From assembly GCF_029601685.1 (NCBI RefSeq), contig NZ_JARRIR010000004.1, positions 186,001 through 250,000 of the forward strand: a stretch of 64,000 nucleotides of DNA, given 5' to 3'. This document shows, piece after piece, positions 8,085-17,062 of the stretch. The DNA is from Metarhizobium sp017305935 (GTDB taxonomy: Bacteria > Pseudomonadota > Alphaproteobacteria > Rhizobiales > Rhizobiaceae). The position numbers were made by a program, and so were the translations under genes. Positions within the stretch are counted from its first letter, which is position 1; each line of letters starts with the position of its first letter. The notes below the pieces were generated by a model, which did no database searches, had not been told where the DNA came from, and was given only the letters and a program-made list of their open reading frames with translations.

Positions 8085-10622
8085 TCAGGCGGCAGTGTTC
8101 TGCCAACGCCGCTCGCCGTGATGGCCGAGATCGATCTGGTGGTCGCTGATCCGGAAGCGGTCGATTTCGTCGGCGAGCAGGCCGACGCGCTGGCGCAGGC
8201 CATGGATCTCGGCATTGTTTTCCTCGACCATGGCGGCGTTCTGCTGGGTGATCAGTTCAACCTCCTGTACCGCCTTGCTGACCTCGCTGATGCCGGTATA
8301 TTGCTCGCTGGCGGCGGCCGAGATCGCGGCGACGAGTTGCTGCACCTCGCTCACATGGTTGATGATGACCGACAGCGCCCCGCCGGTTTCCTCGACCAGC
8401 GTCACGCCGCTCTGCACCTGGGCGGAGCTGGCCTGGATGAGGCCCTTGATTTCGCGCGCCGCACCGGCACAGCGCTGCGCCAGTTCCCGCACCTCCTGCG
8501 CCACGACCGCAAAACCGCGCCCGGCCTCGCCCGCACGGGCCGCCTCGACGCCGGCGTTCAGCGCCAGCAGGTTGGTCTGGAAAGCGATCTCGTCGATGAC
8601 GCCAATGATGGTGGCGATCTTTTCCGAGGACTGGTTGATCTCACCCATGGCATGGACGGCGCGGGCGACGATCTCGCCGGAGCGCTGGGCATGCCCCTGG
8701 GTGTCGTTGACGGTTTGCGAAGTGCGTCTGGCGCTGTCGGCAGTGGAGCGCACGACATCGCTGAGATGGCGCAACGCCCGCGAGCTTTGCTCCAGCGCCG
8801 CCGCCTGCTGTTCGGTGCGGCGGGCGAGGTCGTCGGCGGAAGCGGCGAGATTGCCTGTGCCGCCGCGAATTTCCTCGGTGGTGGCGCGCACGTCGGACAG
8901 TGTGTGGCGCAGCGCGCCGACGGCATTGTTGTAGGTATGGGCCATCTCGATGAAATCGGCCGACAATTCGTCGCTCATGCCCTCCTGCAGATCGCCGGCG
9001 GCGAGTTTCTGCAGCACGTCGGAGAGGGCGGCGAGCGCCTGCTTCTGTTCCGCCTCAATGCGGGCACGCTCGGCAGCGCGGCGGGCGGCCTCCTCCGCGC
9101 TCGCCTCGCGGGCGGCGGCAGCCTCCTGCTCCAGCCGGACGTTTTCCAGCGCATTGTCCCGGAAGACGGCGACCGAACGCACCATGTCGCCGATCTCGTC
9201 GCCACGGTCGCGGCCGTCGATGGCGACGTCGAGATCGCCCTTCGCCAGACGCGTCATGGTCTCGTTGACCCGCTTCAGCGGCCCGCGCAGGCTCTCGACG
9301 AGCATCAGGCCGCCTGCGATGGCGAGCAGCGTGCCGAGCACCATCGCCGCGACCGATACCTTGGCGGAACGCTCACTGTCTTCCTTGCCGAGTTCCTGCG
9401 CATCGCTGACGAAGCTCTTGAGATCGGTCATGGCGGCGTTGAGGATATCGACGGTGGCGCCGCGCGCCGCCTGCCAGTTGGCGGAAGCCAGCAGCATTTC
9501 GGTGGAGGAATGGTCGATCAGTTGCACGATCGGCGTCACCTTTCCGGCGAAATCGCGCATCGTGCTGTTCTTGGAGCCGAGCTGGGAAATGACGGAACTG
9601 GAGATGGTCAGTTCCGCCAGGTCCGCCATCACTACTTCGCGCGCTTCCGTGCTGAGCTGCACGCGCATCTGGTTGACGTCGAGGCGGAGCTTGGCGATGG
9701 ATTGAAGCGATTGGTCGACGAACTGCAGGAGATCGCGCAACTGGCTGACATCCTTGTCGAGCCCGACGAAACGCTCGGCGGCGGTGTTCGAGTTGGAGAT
9801 CGCCTTTTCCGCCAGCTTCTGCTCCAGCGCCGGGAAGGCCGACAGTGCGGCGAGGATCGCGGCGGCATCCTTGCCCTTCAATGCGGCATCGAGCTTTGCC
9901 TGAAGATCGACGACCGGCTTGACCGCCTCCCGCCCCTTGGCCGAGAGAAGGCCGTCGACCTTGGCCAGTTCCTTGGCAAGGGCGGGCACATAGGTGCCGG
10001 CGGCCTTCATCTGCGCGGACGGATCGGTTTCCTTCGAAATCGCGATGCGCACCTTGGCCATGCGGTCCGACAGGCTTTTGAAAGCCGAGGCGTCGAACAA
10101 CAAGCCCTTGGCGAAGGCTTCCTTGTCGGAAAACTCGGTGCGGATGACGTCGATCTGGTTCTTGGCGGCGTCGGCGTAGCCGCCGAGCGATTCGAGGCCG
10201 GCGAGCATGTCATGGTCGATGCCGTCGCGTTGCGTCTTGATCGTCCACAGCGCCTCGGCCTGCTCGCGCATCCGCGTGCCGAGGCCGGTCACCCGTTCCA
10301 GCGCCTTGCGCTGATCGTCGCCGGTCAACAGGCCCTCGAGAACCCGGATGCCGTTTTCCTGCCGGTCGATCGCCTCCGTCAGCGCGGCGCGGCTGTCTTC
10401 GGCCGGCGCGCCGGTGAAATTCAGCAAGCTCGCCTGCAGGTTTTCGAAATCGCCGATATTCTCGATGGTCGAGCGTGTCACGGTCATGTGACCGTTGAGC
10501 ATCGTCGCGGTATAATATCCGACAAGGCCGACCCCGGTGATCAGGGCGACGAAAGGCACCACGAACAGCAGCACCTTGGTGACGATTCGGCGGCTTTGCA
10601 AAAGACGATCAATGGAAAACAA
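8085..10622 (-). CDS. Methyl-accepting chemotaxis protein
   Basis: Inner-membrane chemoreceptor that controls CheA kinase. The 845 residues comprise a TM helix (about 15-36), an unusually long helical sensor region of ~390 residues, a second TM helix (about 425-447), a HAMP domain, and a long cytoplasmic coiled-coil. The signalling tip IDEIAFQTNLLALNAG, continuing VEAARAGE, is intact. There is no C-terminal NWETF-like CheR/CheB tether; the protein ends in an AWQN-free tail (RRWQNTAA). The sensor has no Cache or PAS signature I can recognise. Alternating Glu/Gln pairs near the tip are candidate methylation sites. It is an orphan receptor, with no che genes in the window, located between moaA and mobA. 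Confidence 0.93.
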   Translation of the reverse strand: MFSIDRLLQSRRIVTKVLLFVVPFVALITGVGLVGYYTATMLNGHMTVTRSTIENIGDFENLQASLLNFTGAPAEDSRAALTEAIDRQENGIRVLEGLLTGDDQRKALERVTGLGTRMREQAEALWTIKTQRDGIDHDMLAGLESLGGYADAAKNQIDVIRTEFSDKEAFAKGLLFDASAFKSLSDRMAKVRIAISKETDPSAQMKAAGTYVPALAKELAKVDGLLSAKGREAVKPVVDLQAKLDAALKGKDAAAILAALSAFPALEQKLAEKAISNSNTAAERFVGLDKDVSQLRDLLQFVDQSLQSIAKLRLDVNQMRVQLSTEAREVVMADLAELTISSSVISQLGSKNSTMRDFAGKVTPIVQLIDHSSTEMLLASANWQAARGATVDILNAAMTDLKSFVSDAQELGKEDSERSAKVSVAAMVLGTLLAIAGGLMLVESLRGPLKRVNETMTRLAKGDLDVAIDGRDRGDEIGDMVRSVAVFRDNALENVRLEQEAAAAREASAEEAARRAAERARIEAEQKQALAALSDVLQKLAAGDLQEGMSDELSADFIEMAHTYNNAVGALRHTLSDVRATTEEIRGGTGNLAASADDLARRTEQQAAALEQSSRALRHLSDVVRSTADSARRTSQTVNDTQGHAQRSGEIVARAVHAMGEINQSSEKIATIIGVIDEIAFQTNLLALNAGVEAARAGEAGRGFAVVAQEVRELAQRCAGAAREIKGLIQASSAQVQSGVTLVEETGGALSVIINHVSEVQQLVAAISAAASEQYTGISEVSKAVQEVELITQQNAAMVEENNAEIHGLRQRVGLLADEIDRFRISDHQIDLGHHGERRWQNTAA

Positions 10623-10760
10623 GGGGTGACCTCTGCCGACGCATGATCCGGAGCCGGGAGATCATCGCTCGGCCCAAGCGGATCCAGTCAGATCTTGCCT
10701 CATGCAAGAGCGATGCAGCGAGGCTGCGCCAAGAGAATTGAGGAAGGATTAAAAATTCTT

Positions 10761-10791
10761 GCAAAAGCTTTTGTTTTAAAAGAGCTTTTGC
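10761..10791. repeat. Inverted repeat in the MCP/mobA divergent region
   Basis: A 9-bp perfect inverted repeat (GCAAAAGCT at 10761-10769, AGCTTTTGC at 10783-10791). The left arm is nested in a 12-bp palindrome (10762-10773). It lies about 140 nt upstream of the MCP start and 70 nt upstream of mobA, in an A+T-rich pocket. It could be an operator or a transcript hairpin. Confidence 0.4.
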
Positions 10792-10863
10792 CGACATGGC
10801 CGATGCTTCGGCCAAAGCCGACAAAAAGTTTTCCGTCTGCGTCATCCATAAAATCGAGGGGGT

Positions 10864-11481
10864 ATGGTGAAACAGAGCTTGCTGCATAAGCCGCCCGGCC
10901 TGATCCTGGCCGGCGGTCAGTCGCGCCGCATGGGAAGCGACAAGGCACTGCTGGCCTTCGGCGGCACGACGCTGCTCGGCCACATCACGGCACGGCTAAG
11001 GCCACAGGTGACGTCGCTGGCGCTGAACGGCCCGCTTGAACTTGACAGCGACCTGCCCCGCCTTCCCGACAGCCTGACCGGCCATCTCGGGCCGCTCGCC
11101 GGCATTCTCGCGGGGCTGGAGGCGCGGCTCGGCCCTGATGCGACGCATGTGCTGACCGTTCCGGTCGACAGTCCCTTCTTTCCCGCCGATCTCGCGGCGC
11201 GGCTGGCGGATGCCCTCGACGGCGACGAGACAATCGCAGTCGCGGCCTCGCAAGGGCGCGATCATCCGGTTTTCGGGCTCTGGCCGGTGGCGCTGGCGAA
11301 CGATCTGCGCCGCTTCGTGCTGGATGACGAGCGCCGCAGCATTCGCGGCTTTCTCGATCGCCACAATGCGCGGATTGTCGAATTCGCAGAGCTTCCCAGC
11401 GGGCTCGATCCCTTCTTCAATGTCAATACGCCTGCGGATTTCGCACGGGCACAGCAATTTCTGGAACGAGGCATGGCATGA
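10864..11481 (+). CDS. mobA: Molybdenum cofactor guanylyltransferase MobA
   Basis: Attaches GMP from GTP to molybdenum-molybdopterin to form the MGD cofactor used by DMSO-reductase-family enzymes such as nitrate reductase. The 205-residue protein has the nucleotidyltransferase signature LILAGGQSRRMGSDKALL near its N-terminus and the PVDSPF motif of the metal site. It overlaps mobB by 4 nt (ATGA at 11478-11481), so the two are translationally coupled. ATG 10864 lies just downstream of GAGGGGGT at about 10855. The adjacent promoter region carries an inverted repeat, but no ModE-like site is evident. Confidence 0.95.
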   Translation: MVKQSLLHKPPGLILAGGQSRRMGSDKALLAFGGTTLLGHITARLRPQVTSLALNGPLELDSDLPRLPDSLTGHLGPLAGILAGLEARLGPDATHVLTVPVDSPFFPADLAARLADALDGDETIAVAASQGRDHPVFGLWPVALANDLRRFVLDDERRSIRGFLDRHNARIVEFAELPSGLDPFFNVNTPADFARAQQFLERGMA

Positions 11482-12023
11482 CCGAGCGTCGCATTTTCGG
11501 CATTTCCGGCTGGAAGAATTCGGGCAAGACGGGGCTTGCGGTGCGCATCGTCGCCGAACTCACCCGGAGGGGTTTCCAGGTCTCGACCATCAAGCACGCC
11601 CACCACGATTTCGACATCGACAAGGTCGGCGCCGACAGCTACCGCCATCGACAGGCCGGGGCGCACGAGGTCACCATCGTCTCCGGAACGCGCTATGCCA
11701 TCATGCATGAATTGCGCGGCGCGCCGGAGCCGAGTTTCGAGGAGATCCTTGCCCGCCTCGCCCCTTGCGACCTGGTGCTGATCGAGGGCTACAAGCGCGA
11801 GCCGATCCCCAAGATCGAGGCGCGACGGCTGGAGGCCAGCAACCGGACACCGCTGGCGCCGAGCGATCCCCATATCGTCGCCATCGCCGCCGATCATGCC
11901 GTCGCAGATACCGACCTGCCGGTCTTCGATCTCGACGACACCATGGCGATCGCCGATTTCATCGCCGTTACCGTCAATCTGCCGGGACGAAAAACGCCGC
12001 CGGAAACCAGCGGCGCTTCGTGA
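11478..12023 (+). CDS. mobB: Molybdopterin-guanine dinucleotide biosynthesis adaptor MobB
   Basis: GTP-binding accessory protein that is thought to channel GTP or product for MobA. The 181-residue P-loop protein has the Walker A motif GWKNSGKTGL at the N-terminus, then a conserved IKHAHHDFDID segment and an LIEGYK motif, all typical of MobB. Its start overlaps the mobA stop codon. The last ~8 codons overlap a terminator that acts for the convergent OmpA-family gene. Confidence 0.94.
   Translation: MTERRIFGISGWKNSGKTGLAVRIVAELTRRGFQVSTIKHAHHDFDIDKVGADSYRHRQAGAHEVTIVSGTRYAIMHELRGAPEPSFEEILARLAPCDLVLIEGYKREPIPKIEARRLEASNRTPLAPSDPHIVAIAADHAVADTDLPVFDLDDTMAIADFIAVTVNLPGRKTPPETSGAS
11990..12015 (-). 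terminator. Intrinsic terminator of the OmpA-family gene
   Basis: Read leftward, a 9-bp stem (12007-12015 with 11995-12003, one G-T pair) with a 3-nt loop is followed by five T residues (complement of 11990-11994). It lies about 30 nt past the OmpA-family stop codon and inside the 3' end of the convergent mobB gene. Confidence 0.75.
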
Positions 12024-12045
12024 CGGGCATCACGTTCCCGGCAGA

Positions 12046-14199
12046 TCAGTTCTTGGCGACCGGGCGGACCAGCGGTGTCACGCGGCGGATGGTGACGCGT
12101 CGGTTCTGCTGCTCGGCAGCTTGCGTGCGCACCTTGAGGTAACGCTCGCCATAGCCCTGCGTCGTCATGTTTTCCGGCGGGATGCCGTAGACCTCGGTCA
12201 GTAGAGAGGCGACCGAGTCGGCGCGCTTGTCGGAGAGGATCAGGTTCGACTGGTCGGAGCCCACCGCATCCGTATGGCCTTCGATCAGGAAGGTTTCACC
12301 CGGATCGCGCTTCAGTACCTTCTGGATCGCATCGGCCACCTGGCGCAGCGTGCGCGCCTGGCTCATCGGCACCTCGGCGCTGCCGGTGGCAAAGGTGATG
12401 GTATCGAGGTCGATACGGCGCACCTTGTCGCGCAGGCGAGCGGAATACTTCACCTCGTCGATGGAATAGGTGCGCTCGACGCGCTCCACCGGCGGCTCGG
12501 CGAGGAAGTCGTAGTAGTCGCGGTCCGGCTCGCTCGATGTGTCGATGATGTAGTCCTCGACCGGCACCGTCAGGCGCATCGGCGGCAGGTCGCGACCGGC
12601 GTCATAGACGACAGGCGGACGGTCTCGGTCGGCGTCGGGAGCATATACCAGCAGATATTCCTCGCCGTCCGAGCCGATGCGCGAGCGCTGGATGATATCG
12701 CCATACTGATTGTAGATGGTGATCAGGCGCACGCCATTCGGCCGCTCGATGGTTTCGCGATAACGGCCGCGCGGCAGGCGGTCGTAGTGGGTTTCCTCGG
12801 CGTCGCGGCTGAGGCGCGGACGATCGTCGCCGCGCACCACCATGTGGTTGTCGACGCGCAGCACGGTGCGATTGTCGTTCTGCTGCAGGATGACGACATT
12901 GTTGGTTGTGTTGGTGGTGTTGTTGATGGTCGTATTGCCGCTTTCTCCGTCCTGACGGTTGCGGCGATCTCGACCGCCACCGGCATTCTGGCCGTCGGCG
13001 CCCGACTGCATGGCGGCACCGCCCTCTATGACGGCCGGAAGGGCAAATTGCGGGGCCTTGTCGATGCGCTGGCCCTTTTCCTCGATCTGCTTGCGCAACT
13101 GCTCCGCGTTCACCTGCGGCGCGGCGGCCTGAGCCTCGGCGTCGTTCTTCGGCGGGGGCGCGGCCTGCTCGCCGCGCTGCGCTTCGCGCTGGCGGCGGCG
13201 TTCGTCGCGGGCGGACTGGCCGCCGCGATTGTCCGCATCCTTGTCGCTGTCGAGCACGGCGGCGCCATTGTTTACCGGCAGGACGACGGTCTCGTCGGTC
13301 TTGGAAGGATCGGCGGCAATCGCCTTCTTTTCCTCGACCGTGCGCTTGTCGACGATCGGCGGGGCCGGCGGCTGCTGGGCAGCTGCATCCGGGGCGGGCG
13401 CGGCAGCGCCGTTTTCACCCTGCGTCTGCGGCTCGGGGGTCGGTTGGGCAGGCGCCGGCGTCTGTGGCTGCTCTGCGGGCTGCTGGGTCTCGGGCTGCGG
13501 CGCGGCCGGCTGTTGCTGATCGGCCGGGGTCGTTTGCGGTTGTTCGGCCGGCTGCGGCGCGGCGGGTGCCTGGGCCTCCGGTTCCGGCTGGGGCTTCTTG
13601 TGCTTGCGTTGCGGCGCTTGCTCCTGCTGCTCTTCGGCCTGCTGCTTGTGGCGTTTGTGGGTCGGCTGCTCTTCCTGCTGTGGCTGTTCAGCCGGGGCCG
13701 CTTCCGGCTGCGGCTCGGCAGCGGGCTGTTCGGCGGGCGCCTGCGCCTCGGGCTGCGGCGCGGCCGGTTCTACCGCCGGCGCCTGCTCTTCGGCCGGCTG
13801 CTTCTTGTGCTTGCGCGGCGCCGCCTGTTCGGGCTGCTCGGCAGGAGCCGCTTCCGGCTGAGGCGCAGCGGCGGGCTGCTCGGCCGGTGCCTGGGCTTCG
13901 GGCTGCGGCGCGGCGGCCGGCTGCTCGGCCGGCGCCTGGGGTTCCGGTTGCGGCGGGGCCTGCTCTTCGGCGGGGGCCTGTTCTTCGGCGTGCCGCTTCT
14001 TGTGCTTCTGTTCGGCAGGCTGTTCTTCCGTCTGGGCCTGCGGCTGCTCCTCGGGCAGGATTTGCGGCTGCTGCTCGTCGCTCGCCTGGGCGAGCTCGAA
14101 AGGTTGCTGGCCGTTGGCGGCTAAAACCGACTGGACCGTCATCGCCACCGACAGGAACGGCAGGGCAACACCGGCGAACAGTCTGGATCGAAGCGTCAT
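12046..14199 (-). CDS. OmpA-family peptidoglycan-associated protein with long Pro/Gln/Glu-rich region
   Basis: The 717-residue protein has a Sec signal peptide (residues ~1-28, ending in ALAANG). A low-complexity region of about 260 residues (to about 290) follows, made of repeats such as AEEQAPAEEQ and AAPQPEAQAPAEQP, interrupted by basic KHKK/KRH clusters. A mixed Asn/Thr/Arg-rich central region leads to a C-terminal OmpA-like domain (last ~120 residues). The peptidoglycan-binding pattern there is present (GHTDAVGSDQSN then LSDKRADSVA). It should sit in the outer membrane or periplasm and bind the cell wall. GAGGAAG precedes the start. The repeat region is likely variable in length between strains. 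There is no lipobox. Confidence 0.87.
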   Translation of the reverse strand: MTLRSRLFAGVALPFLSVAMTVQSVLAANGQQPFELAQASDEQQPQILPEEQPQAQTEEQPAEQKHKKRHAEEQAPAEEQAPPQPEPQAPAEQPAAAPQPEAQAPAEQPAAAPQPEAAPAEQPEQAAPRKHKKQPAEEQAPAVEPAAPQPEAQAPAEQPAAEPQPEAAPAEQPQQEEQPTHKRHKQQAEEQQEQAPQRKHKKPQPEPEAQAPAAPQPAEQPQTTPADQQQPAAPQPETQQPAEQPQTPAPAQPTPEPQTQGENGAAAPAPDAAAQQPPAPPIVDKRTVEEKKAIAADPSKTDETVVLPVNNGAAVLDSDKDADNRGGQSARDERRRQREAQRGEQAAPPPKNDAEAQAAAPQVNAEQLRKQIEEKGQRIDKAPQFALPAVIEGGAAMQSGADGQNAGGGRDRRNRQDGESGNTTINNTTNTTNNVVILQQNDNRTVLRVDNHMVVRGDDRPRLSRDAEETHYDRLPRGRYRETIERPNGVRLITIYNQYGDIIQRSRIGSDGEEYLLVYAPDADRDRPPVVYDAGRDLPPMRLTVPVEDYIIDTSSEPDRDYYDFLAEPPVERVERTYSIDEVKYSARLRDKVRRIDLDTITFATGSAEVPMSQARTLRQVADAIQKVLKRDPGETFLIEGHTDAVGSDQSNLILSDKRADSVASLLTEVYGIPPENMTTQGYGERYLKVRTQAAEQQNRRVTIRRVTPLVRPVAKN

Positions 14200-14530
14200 C
14201 TATCTTCCTCTTCTTGCGAAGGTTCGTCATCTGCCGCGCATCTTGCGCGCGGCGGTTTTCTCTTGATCGCTCTTCATGGCTATCGAACGGCGACTTAACC
14301 GGCGATGAATGACGATTTTGCGTCACGGCCAACGCATAAGCGACGCGATCGTTCCCAAAACGGCCTCTGGCATCGTTGCAGGACGGGCGTGGACGGCTTT
14401 CGCCTGCGACCTATTTTCTGTTGCTTTTCTCGCAAGGCGCGGGAATATCGTAACCGGCGGGTCCAAGCCCGCACCCATTTGGCGACCGGAGAAAAGAACC
14501 GCCCGGCGCCCGCCAACAGAGAGGATCACC
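14200..14530. other. Intergenic region between divergent OmpA-family and amino-acid-binding-protein genes
   Basis: 331 nt with no credible gene. A 7-bp hairpin (14233-14239 with 14247-14253) would lie in the 5' leader of the OmpA-family gene. Both divergent promoters must be here, but I see no strong -35/-10 pair. The frame running into the binding-protein gene from 14309 lacks a signal peptide at its start and is read as non-coding. Confidence 0.5.
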
Positions 14531-15313
14531 ATGCGTATCGCCACTCGCCTTCTGGCTGCGGCCTCCCTCGCCGCCCTGTCCCTTTTCGCCGGCAACGCCC
14601 TTGCCGAGGGCGAAAAGGTGATCATCGGGACGGAAGGCGCCTACCCGCCCTTCAACAACCTCGAATCCGACGGCACGCTGACCGGCTTCGACATCGACAT
14701 CGCCAAGGCGCTCTGCGACGAAATGAAGGTGACCTGTGAGTTCGTCACCCAGGATTGGGACGGCATCATCCCCGCCCTGCAGGCCAAGAAGTTCGACGCC
14801 ATCATCGCCTCGATGTCGATCACCGACGAGCGCAAGCAGAAGGTCGATTTCACCGACAAGTATTACAACACACCGCCGGCCATCGTCGTGCCCAAGGATT
14901 CGCCGCTGAAGGATGCCTCGGAAGAATCGCTGGCCGGCAAGACGATCGGCGTGCAGTCCGGCACCACCCATGCCAACTACGTCGAAGCCCACATGAAGAA
15001 GTCGGAGCCGAAGCTTTATCCGACCGCCGACGAATACAAGCTCGACATCGCCAATGGCCGCGTCGACGCCGTGGTCGACGATATCGTGGTGCTGTCGCAG
15101 TGGCTGAAGACCACGGACGGCGCTTGCTGCAAGCTGCTCGCGCCGCTGCCGATCGACATCAAGATCAACGGCCAGGGCGCCGGCATTGCCATCCGCAAGG
15201 GCGATGACGCGCTGCGTGAAAAGTTCAACGCGGCCATCAAGGCGATCCGCGCCAACGGCAAGTATGAGGAAATCAACAAGAAGTATTTCGATTTCGACGT
15301 CTACGGCGGCTGA
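14531..15313 (+). CDS. Amino-acid ABC transporter, periplasmic substrate-binding protein
   Basis: Binds a polar amino acid in the periplasm and delivers it to the membrane permeases. The 260 residues have a signal peptide ending AGNALA (about residue 25) and the type II binding-protein fold: GTEGAYPPFN, LTGFDIDIAKALC, QDWDGIIPALQAKKFDAII. The sequence is closest in feel to the Lys/Arg/Ornithine/octopine-binding (ArgT/OccT/HisJ) group, but the ligand is inferred only. AGAGGA lies upstream of ATG 14531. A stable hairpin separates it from the first permease gene, consistent with higher expression of the binding protein. Confidence 0.92.
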   Translation: MRIATRLLAAASLAALSLFAGNALAEGEKVIIGTEGAYPPFNNLESDGTLTGFDIDIAKALCDEMKVTCEFVTQDWDGIIPALQAKKFDAIIASMSITDERKQKVDFTDKYYNTPPAIVVPKDSPLKDASEESLAGKTIGVQSGTTHANYVEAHMKKSEPKLYPTADEYKLDIANGRVDAVVDDIVVLSQWLKTTDGACCKLLAPLPIDIKINGQGAGIAIRKGDDALREKFNAAIKAIRANGKYEEINKKYFDFDVYGG

Positions 15314-15337
15314 TTCGGTTTCGAAGAAACAAGCGTT

Positions 15338-15368
15338 CGATGGCGGGAGATGCAATCTTCCGCCATCG
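15338..15368 (+). other. Intercistronic stem-loop between binding-protein and permease genes
   Basis: A perfect 9-bp stem (15338-15346 with 15360-15368) with a 13-nt loop, 24 nt after the binding-protein stop. No T-tract follows, so it fits an mRNA 3'-stabilising element or partial attenuator within an ABC operon. Confidence 0.6.
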
Positions 15369-15427
15369 GCATATGAGATAGAAAGATCAATCAAAATGCG
15401 GACCCAACCGCAAAGGGGATATATGGT

Positions 15428-16231
15428 ATGAGCGGACCGTTCTCCGCCTTGGGCTCGTTCTGGGCCTGGATTTCCTATGTTTTCGATCCGTTCTGCGGTC
15501 CGGTGGGCGTGTTCAGCCTGTTCGGTTCCTCGACGGTGGTGGCCTGCGGCGATGCCGGCTGGGGTGACGAGATCGCCTTCGGCGTCAAGGTGACGATCTC
15601 GCTGGCGCTGGCGACCTTGCCGCTGGGCCTCGCCATCGGGTTCTTCATGGCGCTGGCGCTGCAAGCGGAGGACAAGGTGCTGCGGCTGGCAGCCGGCATC
15701 TACACCACCATCTTCCGCGGCCTGCCGGAACTGCTGACGCTGTTCATCGTCTATTACGGCGCACAGATCCTTATCCAGTCCGCCTTCGCCGCGCTGGGGT
15801 ATGACGAGCGCATCGAGATCAACGCCTTCTTCGCCGGCATGGTGGCGTTGTCGGTGGTGTTCTCGTCCTATTGCTCGGAAGTGCTGCTCTCGGCCTTCAA
15901 GGCGATCCCTTACGGGCAATACGAGGCCGGCGATGCGCTGGGCCTGCGCCGCGCCCACACCATGGGGCTGGTCATCCTGCCGCAGCTCGTGCGCATCGCC
16001 CTGCCCGGCCTCGGCAATCTCTGGATGAACCTGCTGAAGGACACCGCCCTCGTCTCGATCATCGGCCTTTCCGATATCCTTCGCCAGACCGGCGTCGCCG
16101 CCAAGGTCAGCAAGGAAGCCTTCTTCTTCTATGTACTGGCCTGCATCCTGTTCCTGCTGCTGGCGATCATTTCCTCCTACGGATTGCGCCATATCGAAAA
16201 ATGGGCTTATCGCTCGGAGAAACGCCGATGA
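15428..16231 (+). CDS. Amino-acid ABC transporter permease (HisQ/OccQ type)
   Basis: Integral membrane subunit of the polar amino-acid uptake system, 267 residues. It has about five TM helices and the BPD_transp_1 signature with the EAA loop (QYEAGDALGLRRAHT), which docks on the ATPase. The region near residues 20-45 contains two cysteines (FCGPVG, VVACGD) before the first core helix, an extra periplasmic segment. AAGGGGAT precedes the start. It overlaps the next permease gene by 4 nt (ATGA at 16228-16231). Confidence 0.92.
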   Translation: MSGPFSALGSFWAWISYVFDPFCGPVGVFSLFGSSTVVACGDAGWGDEIAFGVKVTISLALATLPLGLAIGFFMALALQAEDKVLRLAAGIYTTIFRGLPELLTLFIVYYGAQILIQSAFAALGYDERIEINAFFAGMVALSVVFSSYCSEVLLSAFKAIPYGQYEAGDALGLRRAHTMGLVILPQLVRIALPGLGNLWMNLLKDTALVSIIGLSDILRQTGVAAKVSKEAFFFYVLACILFLLLAIISSYGLRHIEKWAYRSEKRR

Positions 16232-17058
16232 GCTATGTTCAGGAACTGATCCCGCCGCGCCCGGCGCCGGCGGTGGCGATAAAGCCGGTCAGCGCCAGCC
16301 GCATCACCGGCGTCGTGCTGCTGACGCTGTGGGCCCTGCTTGGCGTCGCCCTTGTCTACATGATCGTCTCCGGCTGGGACGTCGAAAAATTCACCCGCTA
16401 CGGGCCGCGCTATCTGTCCGGCCTGTGGGTGACGCTGTCGCTGGTCGGAGTTTCGCTGGCGCTGGGGGCTCTGCTGTCGCTGCCGATCGCCTTCGCCCGC
16501 ATGTCGAGCAATCGCTTCCTCAACGCGCTGGCCTACGGCTATGTCTACGTCTTTCGCGGCACGCCGCTTCTGGCGCAGCTTTATCTGATCTACTACGGCT
16601 TCGGCAGTTTCCGACCGCAACTGGAAGCGGTCGGCTTGTGGTGGTTCTTCCGCGAGGCCTGGTATTGCGGCATGCTGTCGATGATGCTGAACACCGCCGC
16701 CTATCAGGCGGAAATCCTGCGCGGCGCGATCCTCAGCGTGCCCAAGGGACAATTCGAAGGCGCGCAATCGCTCGGCCTGCCCGCCTCGGTCACCTTCCGC
16801 AAGATCGTGCTGCCGCAGGCGCTGATCGTGGCGCTGCGCCCCTATGGCAACGAGATCATCCTGATGATCAAGGGCTCGGCCATCGTCGCCGTCGTCACAG
16901 TGCTCGACCTCATGGGCCAGACGCGCTACGTCTTTTCGCGCACCTTCGACTACCAGGCCTATCTCTGGGCAGCGATCTTCTATCTCTCGATCGTCGAGCT
17001 GCTGCGCCATGCCTGGGCGGCGATCGAGGCGCGGTTGACCCGTCATCTCAAGCGCTGA
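16228..17058 (+). CDS. Amino-acid ABC transporter permease (HisM/OccM type)
   Basis: Second membrane subunit, 276 residues. A ~30-residue cytoplasmic N-terminus leads into five or six TM helices and the EAA loop (QFEGAQSLGLPASVTFRKIVLPQAL). FRGTPLLAQLYLIYYG is the canonical HisM/GlnP family motif. It starts within the stop of the first permease, so the two are coupled. No ATP-binding subunit follows: a terminator-like hairpin and usg come next. The ATPase must be encoded elsewhere or shared. Confidence 0.92.
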   Translation: MSYVQELIPPRPAPAVAIKPVSASRITGVVLLTLWALLGVALVYMIVSGWDVEKFTRYGPRYLSGLWVTLSLVGVSLALGALLSLPIAFARMSSNRFLNALAYGYVYVFRGTPLLAQLYLIYYGFGSFRPQLEAVGLWWFFREAWYCGMLSMMLNTAAYQAEILRGAILSVPKGQFEGAQSLGLPASVTFRKIVLPQALIVALRPYGNEIILMIKGSAIVAVVTVLDLMGQTRYVFSRTFDYQAYLWAAIFYLSIVELLRHAWAAIEARLTRHLKR

Positions 17059-17062
17059 GCAC

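Noticed and set aside
8118..10646. An 842-codon open frame on the plus strand across the chemoreceptor gene
   Set aside because: Antisense shadow of the methyl-accepting chemotaxis protein, which has full family motifs.
12274..14124. A 616-codon plus-strand frame across the OmpA-family gene
   Set aside because: The Leu/Arg/Gly low-complexity product is the complement of the Pro/Gln/Glu repeats.
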